A stretch of 64,000 nt of DNA from JACVRW01 sp963811055 (GCA_963811055.1 CAWEPQ010000020.1:496001-560000); one strand, 5' to 3'. Positions 43,754 through 52,855 are shown, counted from the stretch's first letter. Program-made: numbers and translations. Notes: generated by a model from the letters alone, not told the origin.

Positions 43754-44602
43754 GTGCGCTTCGAGAAATGGCAGGCGCTCGGCAACGACTACGCCATCGT
43801 GGACGAGACCGAGCTTCCCTTTCCCCTGACTCCGGGACGGATCCGCGCGCTCTGCGCGCCTCACACCGGGATCGGGTCCGACGGCGTGCTGCTGCTCAGC
43901 CGCGACGATGACCCGGGGTTTGCCGCGAGCCTGAGGATCTTCAACCCCGACGGCTCCGAGGCCGAGCTGTCCGGGAACGGCGTGCGCGAGGCCGTGCTCT
44001 ACCTGCGCCGCAACGGCTGGGTGGACGAGGACAGCTTCTCGGTGCGCACGGCGGCGGGCGAGATCCGACCGCGGATCACCGGCCCGGACACCTGCACGGT
44101 GGCCATGGGCACCGCTGTGCTCCGCTCGGAGCGCGACTTTCCCACCGGGGGCGAGGACGGCGCCGGCAGGATCGAGGTGGAGGGCAGGGAGTTCGCCTTC
44201 CGCTTCGTGCAGGTGGGCAATCCCCAGGTGTCGATCGAGGTGGACGACGGGCTCGAGGAGCTCGACCTGGCCCGCTACGGCGCTGCCATCGAGCACCACG
44301 AGTGGTTCCCGCGGCGCACGAACGTGTCGTTCTGGACGCGCAGCGGCGACCGCGAGATCCGGGCGCGGATCTTCGAGCGCGGGGTGGGGGAGACCATGTC
44401 CTCCGGAACGGGGGCCTCGGGTGCGGCCGTGGCGGCGGTGCTCGACGGGGTGGAGAGCCCGGTGACGGTGCGCCTGGACGGCGGCGAGCTCGAGGTTGAG
44501 GTGGGCGAGGACCTGCAGGTGAATCTGACGGGCTGGGCCGTACCGGTGTATCGCGGCGAGCTGAGCGACGAGCTGTTGGGAGACATCCGTGAGATCGAGT
44601 AA
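43754..44602 (+). CDS. dapF: Diaminopimelate epimerase family protein with Ser at both catalytic Cys positions
   Basis: 282 residues with the DapF fold: FEKWQALGNDYAIVDE at the start, TGIGSDGVLLL, FNPDGSEAELSGNGVR, VQVGNPQVSIEVDD and RGVGETMSSGTGASGAAVA. In studied DapF enzymes two cysteines, in CGNG and in ACGTG, do the epimerisation. Here they read SGNG and SSGTG. The frame is clean and both codons are TCC. Position directly before dapL argues for a role with LL-diaminopimelate, but the chemistry cannot be the usual two-thiol one. The gene overlaps dapL by 14 nt. Confidence 0.88.
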   Translation: MRFEKWQALGNDYAIVDETELPFPLTPGRIRALCAPHTGIGSDGVLLLSRDDDPGFAASLRIFNPDGSEAELSGNGVREAVLYLRRNGWVDEDSFSVRTAAGEIRPRITGPDTCTVAMGTAVLRSERDFPTGGEDGAGRIEVEGREFAFRFVQVGNPQVSIEVDDGLEELDLARYGAAIEHHEWFPRRTNVSFWTRSGDREIRARIFERGVGETMSSGTGASGAAVAAVLDGVESPVTVRLDGGELEVEVGEDLQVNLTGWAVPVYRGELSDELLGDIREIE

Positions 44603-45746
44603 GCGGCTCGGGCTGCTCCCGCCCTACCTGTTCGCGGAGCTGGAGCGGAAGATCACGGCGAAGAAGGCGGCCGGGGTGGACGTGATCAGCCTGGGCATAG
44701 GCGATCCCGACACGCCCACGCCCCCGGAGGTGGTGGCGGCGCTGGCAGAGGCGGCAGCCCAACCGGCCACCCATCAGTACCCGTCCAACCGCGGTCGGCC
44801 GGAGCTGCGGGAGGCGCTGGCGCGGTTTTACGCGCGCCGCTTCGGCGTGGACCTCGACCCGGACACGGAGATCGTGCCCGCTCTGGGGGCCAAGGAGGCG
44901 GTGTTCAACCTCAACCTCGCGTTCCTCGACCAGGGCGACGCGGCGCTCGCGTCCGACCCCGGGTACCCGGTCTACACCGGGGGACCGCTGCTGGCGGGCG
45001 GTGAGGCCGTGCTGATGCCGCTGCTCCCGGAGCGCGGCTTCGGGCCCGATCTCGAGGCGGTGGACCAGGCGGACCGCGACAGAGCCCGCCTCATGTTCCT
45101 CAACTACCCGAACAACCCGACCGGCGCGATCGTGCCCGACGGGCTGTTCGAGGAGGCCGTGGAGTTCGGGCGCCGCCACGACGTGCTGATCGTGCACGAC
45201 GCCTCGTACACGGAAACCACCTTCGACGGCTACGTGGCCCCGAGCTTCCTCGCCACACCCGGTGCGCGAGAGGTGGGCATCGAGGTGTTCTCGCTCTCCA
45301 AGGGCTGGAACATGACGGGCTGGCGCACCGCCGCCGTGGTGGGGAACGCGGAGGCCGTGGAGGCTTACTGGAAGCTCAAGACCAACATCGACTCGGGAAT
45401 GTTCGAGGCGGTGCAGCTGGCCATGGCCACAGCGCTCGACCAGGGACCGCCGGCCGGCATGGTCGAGGTGTACGCCCGCCGCCGCGACATGGTGTGCGAC
45501 GCGCTCGCCGAGATCGGCGTGCGGGTGGAGCCCCCGCGCGGCACGATCTACGTCTGGGCGCCGGTGCCCGCGGGCCACGACTCGGCCTCGTTCTGCGAGC
45601 TGGTGCTGGAGGAGTCGGGCGTCGTGGTGTCCCCGGGAGCCTCGTACGGCCCCAACGGGGAGGGCTTCTTCCGGATCTCGCTCACCGTGCCCGACGAGCG
45701 GCTGGCCGAGGCCGTGGAACGGCTCCGGTCGAGCATGGGAGGCTGA
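44589..45746 (+). CDS. dapL: LL-diaminopimelate aminotransferase-like class I/II aminotransferase
   Basis: PLP enzyme of 385 residues from GTG 44589. Family features are RLGLLPPYLFAELERK, ISLGIGDPDTPTPPEV, YPSNRGRPELREALARFY, LNYPNNPTGA, VHDASYTETTFDGY and the PLP-lysine motif FSLSKGWNMTGWR. DapL converts tetrahydrodipicolinate directly to LL-diaminopimelate, bypassing the succinylated intermediates. With dapA, dapB and dapF-like genes in the window, this suggests the aminotransferase variant of the pathway. Other aminotransferases share this fold, so substrate assignment rests on motif resemblance and context. Confidence 0.82.
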   Translation: MRSSKRLGLLPPYLFAELERKITAKKAAGVDVISLGIGDPDTPTPPEVVAALAEAAAQPATHQYPSNRGRPELREALARFYARRFGVDLDPDTEIVPALGAKEAVFNLNLAFLDQGDAALASDPGYPVYTGGPLLAGGEAVLMPLLPERGFGPDLEAVDQADRDRARLMFLNYPNNPTGAIVPDGLFEEAVEFGRRHDVLIVHDASYTETTFDGYVAPSFLATPGAREVGIEVFSLSKGWNMTGWRTAAVVGNAEAVEAYWKLKTNIDSGMFEAVQLAMATALDQGPPAGMVEVYARRRDMVCDALAEIGVRVEPPRGTIYVWAPVPAGHDSASFCELVLEESGVVVSPGASYGPNGEGFFRISLTVPDERLAEAVERLRSSMGG

Positions 45747-45749
45747 GCG

Positions 45750-46460
45750 GTGCACTACTGCGGCGTCGTGCCGCTCCAGGGGGCGCTCCAGCTGGCTGTG
45801 CTCGAGGAGGTGCGCGCAACCGAGCCGCCGATCCGGCTGAGCGCGCTCTTCTTCGAGCCGGGTAACGCGGAGCAGGTGGCCGCCGAGCTGCGGGCGTTGA
45901 GCGACGTGGTGCTCGCGGTGGGAGCGCCGCTCTCAGGCGACGGCGCGCGGCGCCCCGCGGACGACCTGCTTGCCGCGCGCGGCGTGGCGCCCCAGCCGCC
46001 GAACGCCGAGCTCGTGCGGCTGGCGGCGCTGCTCGATGCCGGCGTGGAGCCGTACCGGCCCGACCAGAACGGGGACGAGAGCGGCCCTGTGGACGAGGGC
46101 GCCTACCGCACCTTCCCGCTCTTCGAGACCAACGCGGACGGCGTGTTCTGCGCCCTCCAGGGGCGCCGGCTGCCCGCCAAGCGCCACCCGCTCGGGATGC
46201 AGCTGCGCATCGACGAGCTGGCGGGCGACCACGTGATCGACGACGGCGGCGATCTCTGGCACCGCCGCATCGAGGAGCTGGACGCCGCGGCCTGCGCGCT
46301 CTGCGCCCATCGCTATGCGGTGGGGCACGCCTCCTGGGTGGGTGACGCCGGCGACGCCGTGATCGTCCTTCCCGGCTCCTCGGTCCCCAACGAATTCCTG
46401 CGTACCGGGGTCCTGCCGCCGGTGGAGCGCCTCCAGCTCCCGCCCGTCACAGGGGCCTAG
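45750..46460 (+). CDS. DUF429-like protein (predicted RNase H-fold nuclease)
   Basis: 236 residues from GTG 45750, three bases after dapL. The pattern FETNADGVFCALQGRRLPAKRHPLGMQLRIDEL, then AACALCAHRYAVGHASWVGDAGDAVIVLPG, resembles DUF429 proteins, which are predicted RNase H-fold nucleases. The N-terminal acidic motif normally seen as GxD is not obvious here (HYCGVVPLQG), so catalytic activity is doubtful. Its TAG stop forms the beginning of the hflX -10 box. Confidence 0.6.
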   Translation: MHYCGVVPLQGALQLAVLEEVRATEPPIRLSALFFEPGNAEQVAAELRALSDVVLAVGAPLSGDGARRPADDLLAARGVAPQPPNAELVRLAALLDAGVEPYRPDQNGDESGPVDEGAYRTFPLFETNADGVFCALQGRRLPAKRHPLGMQLRIDELAGDHVIDDGGDLWHRRIEELDAAACALCAHRYAVGHASWVGDAGDAVIVLPGSSVPNEFLRTGVLPPVERLQLPPVTGA

Positions 46461-46463
46461 ACT
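46458..46463 (+). promoter_or_regulatory. -10 element of hflX, overlapping the upstream stop codon
   Basis: TAGACT contains the upstream gene's TAG stop and ends 7 nt before ATG 46471. There is no Shine-Dalgarno sequence. Confidence 0.5.
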
Positions 46464-46470
46464 TGACGCG

Positions 46471-47790
46471 ATGGACAGAGGCCGCGACGGCCGCAACGCC
46501 GAGACTCGCTACGGCGAGGGCATCCGCAATCGCAGAGCGCGCCAGCGCGCGTTCCTGATCGGCGCCACCCCCGGCGACCCGGACCTGAGCGAGCTGCGCG
46601 AGCTGCTTCGCACGGCGGGCGTGGCGGTCACCGGCGAGATGGTGCAGCGCCGCGACCGGCCGGACCCCGACCGCTACTTCGGTCGCGGCAAGCTGGAAGA
46701 GGTCAAGGCCGCTGTGAAGGAGACCGGCGCCAACCTGGTGGCGTGCGACGACGAGCTGCTGCCGCGCCAGGAGCGCAACCTCGAGCAGGAGCTCGACGTG
46801 CCGGTGATCGATCGCACGGCGATCATCCTCGACATCTTCGCCGACCACGCCGGCTCGGCCGAGGGCAAGCTCCAGGTCGAGCTGGCCCAGCTCGAGTACA
46901 ACCTCGCTCGCATGCGCGGCCTCTGGACGCACCTCGAGCGTCTGGGTGCGGGCCGCATGGACGGCGGCATCGGCACCCGCGGACCGGGCGAGTCCCAGAT
47001 CGAGACCGACCGCCGGCTGGCGCGCGACCGCATCTCCCAGCTGCGCCGCCGCCTGCTCCACACCAAGGCCACGCGCGGCACGATGCGCCAGGAGCGCGAG
47101 CGCGCGGGACTTCCCACCGTGGCTCTGGCCGGGTACACCAACGCCGGCAAGTCCACGCTCCTGAACGCGCTCACAGGGTCGGACGTGGGCGTGCGCGAGC
47201 GGCTCTTCCACACCCTCGACCCGGCCACGCGCTCGTTCGAGATCACCGGACGCACCTATCTGCTCACCGACACGGTCGGGTTCATCCGCAAGCTGCCGCA
47301 CGCGCTGGTGGAGGCGTTCTCCGCCACCCTCGAGGAGGCGCTGGGCGCCGACCTGATCGTGCACGTGGCCGACGCCTCTGTGGCGGAGGCCGAGCTGCAC
47401 GACATGCTCGCCGCGGTGGACGACGTGCTTGACGAGATCGGGGCGGGGGACCGCCCCCGCCTGCTGGTGATGAACAAAGTGGACCTCCTCGACGAGGAGC
47501 GCCGGCGCGAGCTCACGTTCCGCTTCCCGAAGGCCGTCCAGGTGTCGGCGGCCCAGGGGGAGGGCCTCGATGCCCTGCGCAACGCGGTGGAGGCGCATTT
47601 CCTAAGCAGCCTGCTCCCGATGGAGCTGCTCGTGCCCTATTCCGAGGGCGGCAGCCTGTCGGAGCTGCACGAGCTGGCCGGCGAGCTCGAGCGCGAGGAC
47701 ACCCCCGCCGGCGTGCTGGTGAAGGCGCGCGTGCCCGCCGCCGCGGTGCAGCGCTTCGAGCGCTTCGCGCTGAACGGGCGCCAGGTGTGA
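46471..47790 (+). CDS. hflX: Ribosome-dissociating GTPase HflX
   Basis: 439 residues. The N-terminal HflX domain has RDRPDPDRYFGRGKLEEVKA and VIDRTAIILDIFADHAGSAEGKLQVELAQLEYNLARMRGLWTHLERLGAGRMDGGIGTRGPGESQIETDRR-type sequence, read here in pieces. The G domain has LAGYTNAGKST (G1), DTVGFIRKLPH (G3) and VMNKVDLLD (G4). It splits stalled 70S ribosomes in known bacteria. In the same region miaA and miaB are nearby, echoing the miaA-hflX link seen elsewhere. It ends with a short coupling overlap into dut. Confidence 0.95.
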   Translation: MDRGRDGRNAETRYGEGIRNRRARQRAFLIGATPGDPDLSELRELLRTAGVAVTGEMVQRRDRPDPDRYFGRGKLEEVKAAVKETGANLVACDDELLPRQERNLEQELDVPVIDRTAIILDIFADHAGSAEGKLQVELAQLEYNLARMRGLWTHLERLGAGRMDGGIGTRGPGESQIETDRRLARDRISQLRRRLLHTKATRGTMRQERERAGLPTVALAGYTNAGKSTLLNALTGSDVGVRERLFHTLDPATRSFEITGRTYLLTDTVGFIRKLPHALVEAFSATLEEALGADLIVHVADASVAEAELHDMLAAVDDVLDEIGAGDRPRLLVMNKVDLLDEERRRELTFRFPKAVQVSAAQGEGLDALRNAVEAHFLSSLLPMELLVPYSEGGSLSELHELAGELEREDTPAGVLVKARVPAAAVQRFERFALNGRQV

Positions 47791-48218
47791 TCCTCCGCTT
47801 CCGGCGGCTCACGCCGGGGGCGCGGGCGCCCACCCGCGCGCATGAGGGCGACGCCGGCTTCGACCTCCACGCAGTCGAGGCCGCCTCCATCGAGCCCGGC
47901 CGGCGCGCCAGCGTGGGCACAGGCGTGGCCGTGGCGATCCCGGAGGGCCATGCGGGTCTCGTGGTCCCGCGCTCGGGCCTGGCCGCGCGCCACGGGATCT
48001 CGGTGGTGAACGCTCCGGGGCTGATCGACGCGGGCTACCGGGGAGAGGTGCGAGTGCTGCTCCAGAACGGCGATCCCGAGCAGACGTTCCAGGTCGATCC
48101 GGGAGACAGGATCGCCCAGCTCGTGGTCGTTGCGGTGGAGAGCCCTGAGCTCGAGGAGGTCGCCGAGCTGGACGCAACCGCCCGCGGCGAGGGCGGCTTT
48201 GGCTCGACCGGCCGCTGA
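47787..48218 (+). CDS. dut: Deoxyuridine 5'-triphosphate nucleotidohydrolase
   Basis: Hydrolyses dUTP to dUMP. It is 143 residues from GTG 47787, overlapping the hflX stop. The five trimeric dUTPase motifs are visible: GDAGFDLHA, PRSGLAARHG, NAPGLIDAGYRGEV, PGDRIAQLVV and the C-terminal RGEGGFGSTGR. The stop codon lies in the loop of a small hairpin that begins the pilB leader. Confidence 0.94.
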   Translation: MILRFRRLTPGARAPTRAHEGDAGFDLHAVEAASIEPGRRASVGTGVAVAIPEGHAGLVVPRSGLAARHGISVVNAPGLIDAGYRGEVRVLLQNGDPEQTFQVDPGDRIAQLVVVAVESPELEEVAELDATARGEGGFGSTGR

Positions 48219-48305
48219 AAAGCGGCTGTGAAGCCGTAAACCGGGCTTTCGGGGGTCCTCATTCGGGCCGTTCAGGCCCATGGACGAATTGCCGATAGGA
48301 CTTTC
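48211..48305 (+). promoter_or_regulatory. Structured leader between dut and pilB
   Basis: Contains three possible hairpins. GCCGCT-GAAA-AGCGGC is at 48211-48226. CGGCT-GTGA-AGCCG (about 48222-48235) shares bases with the first, so the two exclude each other. GGGCC-GTTCA-GGCCC is further on. It ends with TAGGACTTTC directly before the ATG, whose AGGA may be the ribosome-binding site. The 15-base string ending here recurs with one mismatch in the rimP leader. Confidence 0.45.
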
Positions 48306-50045
48306 ATGAGCGATGTCCAGGCCGCCCCGGCGGAAGCACCCTCCGTGCCCGGACTGATCCCGCCGTCCGAGCGCACAGGTGCCAAGCGCCGGATCGGCGA
48401 TGTGATCGTCCAGCTCGGATACACCAAGCGCGAGGTCGTGGAGGCCTCCGTGGACAACGCGCGCGAGCGCGGGCTCCCGCTCGGGCAGGCCCTGATCGCG
48501 GACGGCGTGGTCAACTCGAGCCAGCTGGCCCGTGCGCTCGCCGAGCGCAACGGGCTCGACTTCGTGGATCTGAACGAGTTCGAGGTCGATCACGGTGCCG
48601 CGCACCTGGTGGACCCGGGCAAGGCCCGCCGCAGCCGCACGATCCCGATCGCCTTCACGGGCGACCGCACCCTGCTGGTGGCCACCGCGGACCCCGCGAA
48701 CGTGGTCGCCCTCGACGACATCCAGATGGCCACCGGCTACGAGGTGCGCCGCGCCGTGGCCTCGGCCGAGGACATCGACTCGGTGATCGCCCAGCTCTCG
48801 CGCCTCGACGAGTCCGTGCAGGAGATGGACACGGCCGAGGAGGAGGACCCGGCCCAGGTCATCGAGCTGCGCGAGTCCGCCGACGACGCGCCGGTGGTGA
48901 AGCTGGTGCACACCGTGATCGCCGACGCCGTGTCCCGCGGCGCCTCCGACATCCACTTCGAGCCGCGCCAGGGCGACATGCGCGTGCGCTTCCGCATCGA
49001 CGGCGTGGTGAGCGACTCCACCACGGTGCCTCGCCACCTGGTGGCCGGACTCGTCTCGCGCGTCAAGATCATGTCCGACCTCAACATCGCCGAGCGCCGC
49101 GCGCCGCAGGACGGTCGCGTGGGCCTCACGGTCGACGGGCGGAGGATCGACCTGCGCGTGGCCACCCTGCCGGTGATGCGCGGCGAGGCCGTGGTCATGC
49201 GAATCCTGGACGCCGGCCAGAGCATGACCACGATCGACGCGCTCGGCATGGGCGCCACCGACCGCACCCTCTTCGAGAAGTCGCTCCTCGGCAAGACCCA
49301 CGGCGCCATCCTCGTGACCGGCCCCACGGGCTCGGGTAAGACCACCACGCTGTACGCGGGCCTAGGCGCCCTCAACACGCCCGACAAGACCATCGTGACC
49401 ATCGAGGACCCGGTGGAGTACGAGCTGGAGGGGATCAAGCAGGTTCAGGTGAACCCGAAGGCCGGCCTCAGCTTCCCGGCGGGACTGCGCTCGATGGTCC
49501 GAGCCGACCCGGACGTGATCATGGTCGGCGAGATCCGCGACCACGAGACCGCGCTGATCGCGATCGAGTCCGCGCTCACCGGCCACCTGGTGCTCAGCAC
49601 CCTGCACACGAACGACGCTCCGATGGCCGCCGCACGGCTGATCGAGATGGGCATCGAGCCCTTCCTCGTGGCCTCCGGCCTCGAGTGCGTGGTGGCCCAG
49701 CGACTGGTGCGGCGGCTCTGCGACTGCAAGGTTCCGGTGGAGCTCAGCAAGGAGGTGCTCGTGTCGAACGGGTTCGACCCGGAGTACGCGCCGCTGACGG
49801 CCTACGAGCCCGGCAAGTGCGTGCGCTGCGGCGGCACCGGCTACAAGGGCCGCATCGGCGTGTACCAGGTGATGCGCGTGACCGACCCGGTGCGAAATCT
49901 CATCCTCGAGAAGGGCGCGCCCGAGGCGATCACCGACGTGGCAATGCAGGAGGGGATGGGCACGCTCCGCGGAGACGGCTTCGCGAAGGTGCGCGAGGGC
50001 GTCACGTCCGTCGCCGAAGTCCTCCGCGTAGCCGGCTCCGTCTAG
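48306..50045 (+). CDS. pilB: Type IV pilus assembly ATPase PilB / GspE family
   Basis: Hexameric extension motor, 579 residues. The N-terminal MshEN-type domain (RRIGDVIVQLGYTKREVVEAS and LPLGQALIADGVVNSSQLARALAE) is of a kind known to bind c-di-GMP in some homologues. The ATPase core has Walker A GPTGSGKTTTLYA (about 339-351), the Asp box TIEDPVEYELEGIKQ, Walker B MVGEIRDHETA and the His box TGHLVLSTLHTNDA. A tetra-Cys zinc site is CDC...CVRCGGTGYKGRIG. No other pilus genes are adjacent. The TAG stop shares CTAG with the convergent gatD stop. Confidence 0.93.
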   Translation: MSDVQAAPAEAPSVPGLIPPSERTGAKRRIGDVIVQLGYTKREVVEASVDNARERGLPLGQALIADGVVNSSQLARALAERNGLDFVDLNEFEVDHGAAHLVDPGKARRSRTIPIAFTGDRTLLVATADPANVVALDDIQMATGYEVRRAVASAEDIDSVIAQLSRLDESVQEMDTAEEEDPAQVIELRESADDAPVVKLVHTVIADAVSRGASDIHFEPRQGDMRVRFRIDGVVSDSTTVPRHLVAGLVSRVKIMSDLNIAERRAPQDGRVGLTVDGRRIDLRVATLPVMRGEAVVMRILDAGQSMTTIDALGMGATDRTLFEKSLLGKTHGAILVTGPTGSGKTTTLYAGLGALNTPDKTIVTIEDPVEYELEGIKQVQVNPKAGLSFPAGLRSMVRADPDVIMVGEIRDHETALIAIESALTGHLVLSTLHTNDAPMAAARLIEMGIEPFLVASGLECVVAQRLVRRLCDCKVPVELSKEVLVSNGFDPEYAPLTAYEPGKCVRCGGTGYKGRIGVYQVMRVTDPVRNLILEKGAPEAITDVAMQEGMGTLRGDGFAKVREGVTSVAEVLRVAGSV

Positions 50046-50770
50046 ACGCCGGCCGCACGACGCGCCGCCAGCGTGGGCCGCGTCCTCGAGAGCATCGTCC
50101 GGCAGGCGCTCGAGCTCGATGCCCAGCGCCAGCTCCATCAGGCGGTCGGCCAGCCAGACGTTCTTGGGCAGCAGCGGCCCGTGCAGGTAGGTGCCGATCA
50201 CGTTGCCGCGCCGGACCCCCTCGTGGCCGTCGCGGTCGTTGTTGCCGTGGCCGGAAAGCACGCGCCCGAGCGGGCGTCTCGCCGGACTCGAGGTAGGTGC
50301 GGCCGCCGTGGTTCTCGAACCCGGCGATCACGCGCGGCCCCTGACCCAGGTCGACCTCGATCGCGCAGTTGCCGATCAGCCGCGGTCCCGGCTCCCGCAC
50401 CGTGTGGAGGTCCACCAGCCCCACGCCGGGCAGCTCTGCGATCGCCCAGCTGGTAGGAGTGGCCCAGCAGCTGGTAACCGCCGCACACCGCCAGCACCAC
50501 CGCGCCCCGGTCGGCCGCCGCGTGCAGCGCCGAGCGCTTGGTGTCGGCCATGTCCTCGGCCACGGCGATCTGGTCGCGGTCCTGGCCGCCCCCCAGGTAC
50601 AGGAGGTCGTGGGCATCCGGGTCGAGCGGATCGCCCAGTGACGCCGACGCCAGCTCGAAGCCGAGCCCGCGCCATTCGCAGCGCGCCCGCAGCACAGTGA
50701 TGTTCCCGCGGTCGGCGTAGATGTTCATCAACTCCGGGTAGAGCGCGCACACGCGCAGCCGGTCGCTCAC
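50042..50770 (-). CDS. gatD: Lipid II isoglutaminyl synthase, glutaminase subunit (three frameshifts)
   Basis: Class I glutamine amidotransferase that supplies ammonia to MurT for amidating D-Glu of the peptidoglycan stem. The GTG start overlaps the methyltransferase stop (GTGA). RVCALYPELMNIYADRGNITVL, LLYLGGGQDRDQ and the nucleophile in AVCGGYQLLGHSY are followed by ELPGVGLVDLHTV, VIAGFENHGGRTYLESG and the catalytic His in GTYLHGPLLPKN. One-base insertions at about 50440, 50272 and 50072 must be removed. The likely end LAARRAAGV then stops at TAG, sharing CTAG with pilB. Corrected length is about 242 residues. Confidence 0.88.
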
Positions 50771-51500
50771 GCCGGTGCCTCCAGGATCACCACGGTGCTG
50801 CCCACGTAGTCGACCGTGGCCGGCACCTGGCGGCGCCCGGCGGGCATCGAGCCCGGCCTCGGCGGCCTCCTGCTCGAGCTCGTCCGCGCTCACCGACTCG
50901 AGCACCACGGTGTTGAGCTCCTCGGTGAGCTCGCCGGTGGGGGAGACCAGCTGGCGCAGGCGGTCCACGGCCACCCCGCGCGACTCCTCGCGCACGTCCA
51001 CCGGGCGGCTCGAGAGCACCCAGCCCTCCACCTCCGCCACGTCGGGCAGCGGCGGCAGAGCGTCGGACGGGGGCACGGCCTCGAACGGATCGGCGAGAGC
51101 GGCGCCGAAGCGGGCTCCCGGCTCCAGGTGCTCACGCACGCGCGCCATCAGGGCCAGGCGCCCCGGCCGGCCCCCGAGCAGCTGCACCACCTGCATGGCG
51201 GCGAGTGCGAACCCGAAGCGGCGTCCGAGCGCGAGCGTGCGCGCGTCGGCGGCCAGGCTGTCCACCCGCAGTCCGCGCTCACGCGCCCGGCGAGCCAGCT
51301 CCGCCACCAGCTCGGCGTCGGCGTCCACCGCCGTCACCGAGTGGCCCGCGCTCGGCGAGGTCGAGCGCCACCCGCCCGGTGCCGCACCCGAGGTCGAGCA
51401 CAGGCCCGTCCGCGGCGCCGGCCAGCTCGCGCCAGAGCTCGAGGTCCGCCGCGTAGGAGGCGCACTCCACGTCGTGCCAGGCCACGGCGGTGGACCTCAC
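50767..51500 (-). CDS. Class I SAM-dependent methyltransferase encoded between murT and gatD (two frameshifts)
   Basis: About 244 residues. The SAM-binding motif I is VLDLGCGTGRVALDLAERG, followed after one extra base (51345-51347, CCC) by HSVTAVDADAELVAELARRARERGL and LAADARTLALGRRFGFALAAMQVVQLLGG. The rest has LALMARVREHLEPGARFGAAL. After a second extra base (50836-50838, CCC) it ends ATVDYVGSTVVILEAPA. The start GTG 51500 overlaps the murT stop, and the stop overlaps the gatD start, both as GTGA. The substrate is unknown; the coupling suggests cell-wall precursors or a partner enzyme. Confidence 0.8.
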
Positions 51501-52855
51501 GCCGACCACCGGTCGGCCAGCCCCCGCCGCGACAGCAGGTCGCGCAGCTCGAGCAGCGCCGTGTAGGTGGGCAGCGCAAACAGTCGGGATCCGGCCGTGG
51601 AGTCGAGCGCCGCGTCGAGCGAGCGGCCCAGGTCGCGCTCCACCACGATCTCCGCGTCCAGCTCCGCGTACTTCAGGCGCACGGCCATCTCCTCGGCGCG
51701 CGTGCCCGTGCAGGTCACGCGGCGGACGCGCCCGCGCAGGAGCTCGAAGTCGGCGTCCCAGATCCAGGACACGTCGCGGCCGTCGGCGATCCGGTCGTTG
51801 AGGGCGAGCCAGAGGTCCAGCGAGCCGTCCTCGAGCGTGAGCTGTGCGCAGCACCTCGTTGGCCCCCGCCGGATTCTTGATCAGGAGGATGGACAGCTCC
51901 CGGCCGTGCACGGCGATCGTCTCCACCCGCCCGAATGCGCCCCCAAAGGACTCGAGCGCGTCGCCGGCGGTGGCGAGCGGCACCCCGAGCTCGAGCGCAG
52001 TGGCCACCGCCGCCACGGCGTTGTAGACGTTGTAGAGGCCCGGTGCCGGGAGGCGGAGCGAGAGCTCGCCCTGCGGGGTGCGCAGCTCGATCCGCGACCC
52101 GGACATGCCCTCGAGCTCCACGCGCGTCACCGCGACCTGGGGGCGCGGGCGCTCCCTGCCGCACCCGGGGCAGCGGTAGCGCCCGAGATGGCCGAGGTAG
52201 ACGGCGTCGTAGTGGTAGGCGGTGCCGCAGTTGCGGCAGTGCTTCGAGTCGGCCGCGTGCTGCAGCTCCGGCAGGGCCTGCGAGTCGTCCTCGAGCCCGA
52301 AGTAGGTCACGCCCTCGCGGTCGCGGCCGAGGTCCGCCACCAGCGGGTCGTCGGCGTTCAGCACCAGCGCGGGCGGCGCGTCGGCCCCTGCCAGGAGCTC
52401 GGCCCAGCGGTCGGCGAGCGACTCCAGCTCGCCGTAGCGGTCGAGCTGGTCGCGGAACAGGTTGGCCAGCAGGATCAGCCGCGGGCGCAGATCGTGCGCC
52501 ACGGCGGGCAGCCATGCCTCATCCACCTCGAAGAGGCCGATCTGGCCACGTGTCGCGCTCGGCGTCGAGCAGGGCCGTGGCCACGCCCCAGGACATGTTC
52601 GACCCGGCCCGGTTGTGCACCACCGGGCGGCCCGGCGCACTCGAGCGCCGCCGCCACCATCGCCGCGGTGGTGGTCTTGCCGTTGGTGGCGGACACGAGC
52701 ACGGATCCCTCGTCCAGGCCGGTGGCCATCCGCCGCATCGCGGTCGGCGAGAGGGCGAGCAGCAGGCGGCCGGGCGCCGTGGTGCCGCCGCTGCGGCCGA
52801 GCCTACGGCTCGCGGCCCGCAGGAGGCGGGCGAGGGCGCGCGCCGCGCGGTGCAT
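51497..52855 (-). CDS. murT: Lipid II isoglutaminyl synthase, Mur ligase subunit (three frameshifts)
   Basis: ATP-dependent Mur ligase partner of GatD. The P-loop is SVLVSATNGKTTTAAMVAAALE. One extra base at 52631-52633 precedes the RPVVHNRAGSNMSWGVATALLDAERDT segment; a second near 52548 precedes GQIGLFEVDEAWLPAV. The central region has LLANLFRDQLDRYGELE and the MurT-specific zinc ribbon CRNCG...YRCPGCG. After a third insertion (about 51844) the C-terminal DUF1727 domain has SWIWDADFELL, with the catalytic-triad Asp region. Corrected length is about 452 residues. The ATG overlaps the kinase stop (TGATG). Confidence 0.92.

Noticed and set aside
48211..48305. c-di-GMP class I riboswitch before pilB
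   Set aside because: Some short strings recall the consensus, but the two-stem architecture with its conserved tetraloop and receptor could not be laid out. It is kept only as a structured leader to be tested.
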